Assembly (NCBI GenBank): GCA_016285335.1
Contig: JAEEQO010000024.1
Coordinates: 1 to 20,726 of the forward strand
Direction: 5' to 3'
Length of the DNA: 20,726 bases
Source of the DNA: Victivallales bacterium
GTDB lineage: Bacteria; Verrucomicrobiota; Lentisphaeria; Victivallales; UBA1829
Shown: positions 15,324 through 20,726 of the stretch, piece by piece
How the letters are laid out: each line of letters begins with the position of its first letter
Position numbering within the stretch: position 1 is the first letter of the stretch
Notes under the pieces: generated by a model
What the model was told of the DNA's origin: nothing
Seen by the model: only the letters and a program-made list of their open reading frames with translations
The model's database searches: none
Position numbers and translations under genes: made by a program

Positions 15324-16862
15324 ATGACGAAAACAACACCGCAACTAGCTAACACGGAAAAGCCGCAGAGATCATCGTCTGACCAGCGTGGACAGAGCAA
15401 AGTCAAGCCGAAGAAAGAGAAACGCCGCGAGAAGGGAACCGGCTCAATCGCCAAGCGCCGGAAGCATTTCTATCTGAGGATGAAGATCGGGGGCAAGGAG
15501 AAATATGAAATGCTCCGCAATCCAGATGGAACCCCGTGCACGACCAAAGAGGACGCGAAAAAGGCCGCCGACAGTTTTCAGAAAATCATGTTGGCGGACT
15601 CCAAACAAGATGTAGCCAATTTCATCGCTGAAGCCAAACAGCTCAAACGCCAGTCCGGGCTCTTGCTCTCCCGTGCATGGGATACATTTCTGAAGCAGCC
15701 GACTCGACCGGACTGTTCCGCGAAGACTCTTGCGAAATACGAGATGTTCTTCCGCTTCTTCATTGACTGGTGTGTCCGGGAGCACCCGGAAATGGAACTT
15801 GTTTCAGCCATAGACCGCGAAATCGCATCCGAGTACATGCATTACTACTGGAATACGGGGATTGCAGCTACGACGTTCAACATGTGTACACAGAGTTTGC
15901 GTCTGGTCTTCAAGAACCTGATGGATGTCGCGGCCTTGGAAGAAAACCCATTCGATGGCATTCAGCACAAGCCGAACGAAGTTGTCTCCCGGAACGAGTT
16001 TTCTGCCGAACAGGTCAAGGCGATTTTCGACGGTTTCCAGACTGGCTTCTTCTACGAAACGGAAATGGAACGTCTTACCACGGGACGAGCGCGGGAACGG
16101 ATCAGTGTCAGGAAAGAGTATTTCCCGATGTACAAGGACGAGATGCGAGTTCTGCTTTGTATGTGCTGTTACACGGGTTGCCGGGGCCAGGACGGAGCAT
16201 TGATGACGTGGCGGAACATCGACCTGCAGAAAAAGATCATATCGTTCATACCAAGAAAAACAGCTCGGAAGACAGGCGGGCGAGCCGTTACACTGCCCGT
16301 GGCTCCTGATTTGCTGGATGCCCTGCACGATGCTCTGGCATGGAGGGGGAACAACAAGCCGAAGGAGGACTACATTCTTCCCCAGATCGCGGACTGTTAC
16401 AAGCCGCTGGAGGACGGCTCTGCCAATCCGAGAGCCAACGGAATCCAGAAATCGGTTATGAAGATTATTCGGTGTGCCACGGGGCTTGAGACGAAGGCAG
16501 ACAAGGCCGACACGTATGGTCGCCGGAAGATTGCCGCAAACGCTTACGGGCTTCATTCGTTCCGGCACACGTTCGTCTCGTTCTGCGCCAATGCTGGCGT
16601 TCCTTATTCCGTCGTTGCTTCGATTGTCGGACACGGCAATCCTGCCATGACGGAGCATTATAGCCACATCTCGACCGAATCAAAACGAAGCGCAATCAAG
16701 TCACTGCCATCGTTGGCAGCATCGGTTCCCCAGGACGATATCGTGATTGATGAACCGTTGAGCATCCAGCGGAAAGCGATAGTCGATGCCCTGGAAAAAG
16801 CCGATTCCAAGGTCTTGGACGAAGTAGGACGTCTACTGAAGAAGCGCGGATTGATAAATTGA
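15324..16862 (+). CDS. site-specific tyrosine recombinase / integrase
   Basis: This is a phage-type integrase that should move the element in and out of the tRNA-Arg(CCT) gene. The ATG at 15324 has AAGGAG 8 nt upstream. The GTG at 15303 has no ribosome site and would lie only about 12 nt into the message. The 512 residues begin with a Lys/Arg-rich arm-binding region (about 15-75, GTGSIAKRRKHFYLRMKIGG). A SAM-like core-binding domain follows (about 105-210, ALAKYEMFFRFF-like helices). The catalytic domain has Arg287 in YTGCRGQDG, a beta-hairpin Lys around RKTARKTGG, His411 and Arg414 in HSFRHTF, His437 in VGHGNP, and the nucleophile Tyr446 in EHYSH. All key residues are present, so the enzyme is probably active. 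Base composition looks less GC-rich than the genes to the left. Confidence 0.93.
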   Translation: MTKTTPQLANTEKPQRSSSDQRGQSKVKPKKEKRREKGTGSIAKRRKHFYLRMKIGGKEKYEMLRNPDGTPCTTKEDAKKAADSFQKIMLADSKQDVANFIAEAKQLKRQSGLLLSRAWDTFLKQPTRPDCSAKTLAKYEMFFRFFIDWCVREHPEMELVSAIDREIASEYMHYYWNTGIAATTFNMCTQSLRLVFKNLMDVAALEENPFDGIQHKPNEVVSRNEFSAEQVKAIFDGFQTGFFYETEMERLTTGRARERISVRKEYFPMYKDEMRVLLCMCCYTGCRGQDGALMTWRNIDLQKKIISFIPRKTARKTGGRAVTLPVAPDLLDALHDALAWRGNNKPKEDYILPQIADCYKPLEDGSANPRANGIQKSVMKIIRCATGLETKADKADTYGRRKIAANAYGLHSFRHTFVSFCANAGVPYSVVASIVGHGNPAMTEHYSHISTESKRSAIKSLPSLAASVPQDDIVIDEPLSIQRKAIVDALEKADSKVLDEVGRLLKKRGLIN

Positions 16863-16885
16863 GTTCCATTGTCTTTGGTTGATTT

Positions 16886-16918
16886 CAGCCCCTGAAGCCG
16901 CGAACGACTCAGGGGCTG
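16886..16918 (+). terminator. hairpin after the integrase gene
   Basis: A perfect 10-bp stem, CAGCCCCTGA and TCAGGGGCTG, closes a 13-nt loop, 23 nt after the integrase stop. The following sequence is only moderately T-rich (GTTGTTAT), so it may be a weak or factor-assisted terminator. It also lies between two convergent genes and could act on both. Confidence 0.5.
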
Positions 16919-16936
16919 GTTGTTATATGAATACGA

Positions 16937-19900
16937 TTACAGACTGGCGAGCAGGCCGTTGCCGGATTCGCCGAAGAGCTTGTCCTGCACGGAATCAGCA
17001 TATGCGGCTGCCGCCATTGGCATTTCCAGCGCAGAAGAGACCGAGGCATCCAGCGTGGCCGTGACGTTGTAGAACACACTGCCCTTGTCGTTGGCCTTTG
17101 TGCTCTCCGCCTTCATCAAGACGTAGTATTCCCCGGCTTCGAGACCGGCAAGCATATCCGTGGTCTTCTCGACAATGCTCTCGCCCTTGGCGAGCGTGAG
17201 CTTGGTTGTTTGGATGGCTTCCAACTTTTCTTTGCCCTTGCTGCCCACCCCCATCTTGTAAATAATAAACTTGGCATTCCCCGTGGCTTTGAGGCTGAAG
17301 CTCAGGTTCCCCGCGCTCGTCAGCTTGATCTTCGCGTAATCGGCGGAATCGCCATATCCGACGAAGTTCTCCCAATCGCTGTCCACGACCGGATCGGCGT
17401 CAAATTTCACCTTGGTTTCGGCGCCGATGGTCGTGGTCTCGAAGTGGTGATCGGCATCCTCGCCGTAGAATGCCTTCGCCTTCTTGTCGTACACGACGTT
17501 GTTCCGGCCGTCGTCGCCGAAGAAGAACACGGACTTGCTGCTGATCTCGACGTTGTAGTAGACGGAAGCACCTTTAGCCGCGTTCGTAGACACCATTGAG
17601 ACGTAGTAAGTATACTTGCTCGTGTCGAGGAATTTTGCAGCAGTGGTTTTCTTATTTTTACTCTTTGACAACAGCGACGTGAGGCTGACCTTCGACAGCT
17701 TGCCGTCGGTTCCCTTTTTCTGCTTCCAAATAATGAACCTTGATGCCCCCGTGGAAGTTACACGGAAACTCAAGTATGCGCTGGACGCAAGGTCAAGCCT
17801 GGCGTAGTCATTGCTGTCCGTGAACCCGACGAAGTTTTTGTACGTGCTGCTGCCCTTCATCGGACTACCGTCCAGAACGATCTGCTTGCTCCCGGACTTG
17901 ACCGAAACCGCCTTGGCGGTTTTCCACGTATTGTTCTTGTATTCACCCTCGTCGGCGTCAACGAAGAACTTGCTATCGACAACGTTCACGTTATATAAGC
18001 CGTAGTAATCCGGGCCGACCTTGTCGACGTTCTTCGCGGTCATGGCGACGTAATACTTGTCAAGATCGGAAGTCAGGAGGACGTTCAGCTTTGCTGTCTT
18101 GTTCTTCTTGACCGTGACTTTCCCGACCGTGGACATCTTCCGGTTGCCATTCTTGTCGATGCCGTCCTGATAGACATAGAACGTACCCGCCGCGCTGGAA
18201 TTGATCTCGAACGTCAGCTTCGCCGCTTGGGCCACGCTGATTTTCGCCACGTCGCCCGTGTCCTTGTTCGTGCCGTCGTTGCCGAAGAGATTGTGCTTGC
18301 CTTCGGAGTTGATCGTGCCCCGCGCATCAAGGAAGATCTCCTGATTGTCCGTAATCGTATTCGATGCGAATTCCGCGATGTTCTCGTCCGTATTCCAGCC
18401 GTTGTTCGGCATGCCCTTCTTGTACAGGTAGTCGTTCCAGCCGTCGTCCGGCATGTTGTCGTCCGGCTCGGGCGGAACCGTATCGATGTTGTCCACCTTG
18501 TATTCGGCTTCGGTTTCGTTGCCCGCGGTGTCGACCGCCTTGAAATAGACGGTTGCATTTCTAGTAACAACAACACCTTCGTCAGGATAATCCTTCCATT
18601 CTCCGCTTAAGCCGAGCATGTACAGCATGGACGCCAGTGCCACATCATCCTTGAAGTTCGCTGTCACGGTTACGGACGTTGCTGGAGCCGTTGTGCTGGG
18701 CGTGATGTTGGAGATGGTCGGCGCGACCTTGTCGATGTTCGCGACTTCATAACTGACGATTTCTGATTCGTTGTCCGCAGTGTCGGTCGCCTTGAAATAG
18801 ACGGTTGTATTTTCGCTCACAGTCACACCGCCGGACGGATAATCCGTCCATGCGCCGTCGCCGATCCTGTACTGCTTTGAAGCGACTTCGATATTGTCCG
18901 TGAACTCCGCCGTGACTGTCACCTCCTGGTTCGTCATTGCGGTTTCGTCCGCCATCACATTGACGACCTCCGGCGGGACGAGGTCATCTCCGACCATGAC
19001 GATGAGGTCGTATCCGGTCAGGGCGAGCGTGTACTTCACGCCGTCAATGTTTGTCGCCCCACCGCCGACCGTGAGCGTGCCGAGCTCCGTGCCGGACGTA
19101 TTCTTCACAGTGATGGTCCTGTTGAACGAAGAACCACCTTCGATGAGCTTATAAGAGCCTTCGGCTTGCGTGCCGGAAACTGTGAGCGTACAAAGATAGT
19201 TGTCCTCCATGATGGCGTTGAACGACTGCTCGTCGACGAGGAAGTTGCTATTCGCGGAAATTCCGGAAATATTGAGGTCAAGCGTGCCGCCGTAGAATTT
19301 CAGTTCGGATGCTTCGCGCAGGATGCCAGTGAGGACGCCACCCGTCCAGACTTTGATACTTTGGAGACGGCCGCCGGATATGACATTCATGACAGTGCCT
19401 CTGTTCAGGGCTGCGCTGGAGACGAGCGCGTCAGTTTTGACTTCGACAGTCGCGGCGGTCAGTTCGGAGCTGGTGAAGTTGCCGCCCTTGAAGACGGTGA
19501 CCGAGGCGTTCTCGATGGAAGCGGAGGCAACGTAGGCTCCGCTGCTGACGGCGAGGGAGCCGCCGGAATCGACCGTAACATCGTCGAGGAAGCAGGGAGG
19601 TTCCTCGCCGGTCTTCACGATGAGCGTGCCGCCGTGGACCGAGATCCCCTTCTCGACCGCGTCCACGATTGTGGCGGTGCCGCCCTGTTCCACGGTGGTC
19701 GAACCTTTGAGGGAGCCTTCCATAAGGGTGAGATATCCGCCCTCCTTCACGGTCGTGTCGCTGGCGGTGCCGCCGGAGGAGACCACGAACCCGCCTCCTT
19801 TGCTGACGACGGTGCCGATTGCCTTGCCGTACGCTTCGAAGTAGCCGCCATCTTTGACAATGGTGCCGTTCGCGGTGCCGCTGCTGGACAGGTCGACTTC

Positions 19901-20074
19901 GCCCCAGTTATTGATGACGGTGTTGTTGACGATACCGCCGGAGGAGACGAAGAGGAACGAATCTTCGTTGACGGTGGTGCTGTTTGCCGTTCCGCCGTTC
20001 ATAACGAACATGTTCTGGGCGTTCAGAGTGATGTTACTTGAGGTGACTCCGGAGTTTACAGAGATGTCGGCCAT
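16937..20074 (-). CDS. large AIDA-like / Ig-like / PPC-like repeat protein, probable surface or secreted adhesin
   Basis: This 1045-residue beta-repeat protein is probably exported. The ATG at 20074 has AAAGG nearby; a TTG at 20092 would add six residues. Residues 1-250 are tandem SSGGTA-type repeats of the AIDA/autotransporter passenger kind (for example VSSGGTASDTTVKEGGY), which fold as a beta-helix. Residues 250-365 form a beta-rich bridge. Two Ig-like repeats of 83-84 residues follow (366-449 and 450-532, each with VYFKA-DTA-N-E). Then come three diverged PPC-like modules (roughly 570-700, 700-860 and 860-1015, with FVGF/YGDS-DYA and YYV-M-A cores). These are introduced by D-D/E-G-x-N-N linkers. 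The chain ends in DKLFGESGNGLLASL. There is no N-terminal signal peptide and no outer-membrane barrel, so classical type V export is unlikely. Type I secretion using the C-terminus is one possibility. Confidence 0.8.
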   Translation of the reverse strand: MADISVNSGVTSSNITLNAQNMFVMNGGTANSTTVNEDSFLFVSSGGIVNNTVINNWGEVDLSSSGTANGTIVKDGGYFEAYGKAIGTVVSKGGGFVVSSGGTASDTTVKEGGYLTLMEGSLKGSTTVEQGGTATIVDAVEKGISVHGGTLIVKTGEEPPCFLDDVTVDSGGSLAVSSGAYVASASIENASVTVFKGGNFTSSELTAATVEVKTDALVSSAALNRGTVMNVISGGRLQSIKVWTGGVLTGILREASELKFYGGTLDLNISGISANSNFLVDEQSFNAIMEDNYLCTLTVSGTQAEGSYKLIEGGSSFNRTITVKNTSGTELGTLTVGGGATNIDGVKYTLALTGYDLIVMVGDDLVPPEVVNVMADETAMTNQEVTVTAEFTDNIEVASKQYRIGDGAWTDYPSGGVTVSENTTVYFKATDTADNESEIVSYEVANIDKVAPTISNITPSTTAPATSVTVTANFKDDVALASMLYMLGLSGEWKDYPDEGVVVTRNATVYFKAVDTAGNETEAEYKVDNIDTVPPEPDDNMPDDGWNDYLYKKGMPNNGWNTDENIAEFASNTITDNQEIFLDARGTINSEGKHNLFGNDGTNKDTGDVAKISVAQAAKLTFEINSSAAGTFYVYQDGIDKNGNRKMSTVGKVTVKKNKTAKLNVLLTSDLDKYYVAMTAKNVDKVGPDYYGLYNVNVVDSKFFVDADEGEYKNNTWKTAKAVSVKSGSKQIVLDGSPMKGSSTYKNFVGFTDSNDYARLDLASSAYLSFRVTSTGASRFIIWKQKKGTDGKLSKVSLTSLLSKSKNKKTTAAKFLDTSKYTYYVSMVSTNAAKGASVYYNVEISSKSVFFFGDDGRNNVVYDKKAKAFYGEDADHHFETTTIGAETKVKFDADPVVDSDWENFVGYGDSADYAKIKLTSAGNLSFSLKATGNAKFIIYKMGVGSKGKEKLEAIQTTKLTLAKGESIVEKTTDMLAGLEAGEYYVLMKAESTKANDKGSVFYNVTATLDASVSSALEMPMAAAAYADSVQDKLFGESGNGLLASL
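16946..16985 (-). repeat. 40-bp direct repeat, copy 1 (C-terminal tag coding)
   Basis: Identical over all 40 bases to 20422-20461 in the same orientation. It encodes most of the final DKLFGESGNGLLASL of the large repeat protein, and every third codon position matches too. Flanking coding sequence is much more diverged between the two genes. Confidence 0.95.
18528..18812 (-). repeat. internal Ig-like repeat pair in the large protein gene
   Basis: Near-identical 33-bp stretches at 18528-18560 and 18780-18812, 252 bp (84 codons) apart, encode the VYFKA-DTA cores of the two Ig-like domains. The low divergence points to a fairly recent tandem duplication within the gene. Confidence 0.75.
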
Positions 20075-20118
20075 GGTGTCTGCGCCTTTCAAGTTTTGGA
20101 TTTATATGTTATGTAGCT

Positions 20119-20144
20119 TTGAATTCAGAAAAAGTAAAATTCAA
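20119..20144 (-). promoter_or_regulatory. inverted repeat in the leader of the large repeat gene
   Basis: TTGAATT (20119-20125) and AATTCAA (20138-20144) form a 7-bp inverted repeat with a 12-nt spacer. It begins a few nt after the predicted RNA start (about 20148) and lies about 45 nt before the ATG. It could be an operator or a weak leader hairpin. Confidence 0.35.
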
Positions 20145-20154
20145 GATATTTTTT

Positions 20155-20183
20155 AATATAAGTTCACCCGCGCGAAAAAACAA
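20155..20183 (-). promoter_or_regulatory. promoter of the large repeat-protein gene
   Basis: On the minus strand TTGTTT (20183-20178), a 17-nt spacer and TATATT (20160-20155). RNA would start near 20148, giving a leader of about 74 nt before the ATG at 20074. Confidence 0.6.
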
Positions 20184-20233
20184 GCACAGAAAGTGAAAAA
20201 TCCGAGAAAAAGCGAAAATCCGGAAAGAGGGGG

Positions 20234-20258
20234 GTGCTGACCAGCCTGTGATCAGCAC
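20234..20258 (+). ncRNA. hairpin upstream of an orphan terminator, possible small RNA
   Basis: GTGCTGA and TCAGCAC pair perfectly across an 11-nt loop. It lies 13 nt before a plus-strand intrinsic terminator. Together they have the look of a short two-hairpin RNA. No convincing plus-strand promoter was found, so this is tentative. Confidence 0.3.
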
Positions 20259-20271
20259 AACATGAACGCAG

Positions 20272-20305
20272 CGCCGTGGCAGAGCAATCTGTTGCGGCGT
20301 TTTTT
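20272..20305 (+). terminator. orphan plus-strand intrinsic terminator
   Basis: CGCCGTGGCAGA and TCTGTTGCGGCG form a 12-bp stem with a GCAA (GNRA) tetraloop, followed by six T. Three of the pairs are G-U on the plus strand and would be A-C mismatches on the minus strand, so the structure favours plus-strand RNA. No plus-strand gene lies upstream within 3.4 kb. Confidence 0.65.
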
Positions 20306-20350
20306 CGCTGTCCTTCACATCCGGCCTCGCTGAGCGTATGCGCAGGCCAT

Positions 20351-20389
20351 AAAAAGCGCCTCATCGCCATTGAACTGGTGATGAGGCGC
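20351..20389 (-). terminator. intrinsic terminator of the second repeat-protein gene
   Basis: GCGCCTCATC (20356-20365) pairs with GATGAGGCGC (20380-20389), with three more pairs (CCA/TGG) above one mismatch. On the minus strand the stem is followed by TTTTT (20355-20351). It lies 24 nt after the stop codon at 20413. Confidence 0.8.
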
Positions 20390-20412
20390 GGATTGTGTTT
20401 ATGGTTTATGTT

Positions 20413-20726
20413 TTACAGCGAGGCGAGCAGGCCGTTGCCGGATTCGCCGAAGAGCTTGTCCGAAGCGGAGTCGAGGCAAGAACCGGCGAGGACATCCGAA
20501 TCGTACTGGCCGGAGCTCAGGACGTCCGAAATGCCGAGAGCATCCTTTTCCGGCATGGCAAGCGCGGAACCATGCGCACTGGACGGCATTGCGGCGGTGA
20601 TGTTGTAATAAACCTCTTTGCCTTTCTTCGCATCGACGGACTGCATGGAGACGAAATACCTTGTGGTGTCTTCATCGGTTTTCTCCGTAATCCTGACGGT
20701 CTTACCATCCGAGGCGGAAGCGTAGC
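20413..20726 (-). CDS. C-terminal end of a second tagged repeat protein (5' part outside window)
   Basis: The frame is open from the window edge to TAA at 20413-20415 and gives 103 residues; the gene begins to the right of the window. The visible start (TDEDTTRYFVSMQSVDAKKGKEVYYNIT in pattern) matches the end of a PPC-like module of the 1045-residue protein, which has YYVLMKAESTKANDKGSVFYNVT. A variable Ala/Ser/Asp-rich spacer with SALAMPE follows; the neighbour has SALEMPM. The chain ends in the same DKLFGESGNGLLASL. The two proteins are therefore members of one family sharing the terminal architecture. A strong terminator follows at 20351-20389. An internal ATG at 20646 is not a start, because the homologous module continues upstream of it. 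Confidence 0.85.
   Translation of the reverse strand, partial: YASASDGKTVRITEKTDEDTTRYFVSMQSVDAKKGKEVYYNITAAMPSSAHGSALAMPEKDALGISDVLSSGQYDSDVLAGSCLDSASDKLFGESGNGLLASL
20422..20461 (-). repeat. 40-bp direct repeat, copy 2 (C-terminal tag coding)
   Basis: Exact match to 16946-16985. It encodes the shared C-terminal tag of the partial second repeat protein. Confidence 0.95.

Larger units (their letters stand above)
20075..20412. other. intergenic region between the two repeat-protein genes
   Basis: About 340 bp without a protein gene. It contains the minus-strand promoter and leader of the 1045-residue protein (20155-20183 and downstream, with an inverted repeat), an AT-rich stretch, two plus-strand hairpins at 20234-20305 of which the second ends in a T-run, and the terminator of the second repeat gene at 20351-20389. 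Confidence 0.7.

Noticed and set aside
19166..20041. 291-codon plus-strand frame opposite the AIDA-like repeats
   Set aside because: It mirrors the repeat periodicity of the minus-strand gene and has no ribosome site or motif of its own.
1..20726. CRISPR array, rRNA, insertion sequence transposase or phage structural genes
   Set aside because: No regularly spaced short repeats, no ribosomal RNA motifs, no transposase frame and no capsid, terminase or tail proteins were seen. The only mobility gene is the tyrosine recombinase.

Overview
The window reads as GC-rich Gram-negative chromosome, probably from the Lentisphaerota/Victivallales side of the PVC superphylum. That placement is an inference. 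It rests on a type IV pilus ATPase operon with two PilB paralogs, an ADP-heptose-type glycosyltransferase, glycoside hydrolases of families GH5 and GH39, a type III pantothenate kinase, and large AIDA-like repeat proteins. No rRNA or other phylogenetic marker is present to prove it.

Left part (1-3571): the 5' end of a small lipoprotein gene on the minus strand, then a promoter-driven plus-strand pair of a secreted GH5 glucanase and a GNAT acetyltransferase joined by an ATGA overlap. Convergent to these is a minus-strand pair, coaX (type III pantothenate kinase) followed 10 nt later by trpF (phosphoribosylanthranilate isomerase).

Centre-left (3652-9591): one minus-strand type IV pilus or pseudopilus motor operon in the order pilB paralog, pilB, pilT, pilC. 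It is bracketed by a recognisable promoter at 9563-9591 and a perfect 10-bp-stem terminator at 3652-3675. No pilin, prepilin peptidase or secretin gene is in view.

Centre-right (9654-15052): a divergent plus-strand run of a calcineurin-like phosphoesterase, a GT9 heptosyltransferase-like enzyme, a secreted unknown protein, a small unknown protein, and a cytoplasmic GH39 glycosidase carrying a histone-H1-like Lys/Ala/Pro tail.

Right part (15133-20726): the start of an integrated element. Its left border is the displaced 3' half of a tRNA-Arg(CCT) gene, followed by a promoter with a three-half-site operator candidate and a tyrosine recombinase. Convergent to the recombinase is a 1045-residue repeat protein with AIDA-like repeats, two Ig-like domains, three PPC-like beta modules and a short C-terminal tag. 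The 3' end of a second protein with the same tag lies at the right edge. The two tags are encoded by an identical 40-bp sequence. Between the two repeat genes is a plus-strand intrinsic terminator with no matching gene, which may end a small RNA.

Four good promoters share the layout TTGnnn or similar, 17-nt spacer, TATATT or TATTTT. They were used to choose starts for the upstream pilB paralog and the integrase.
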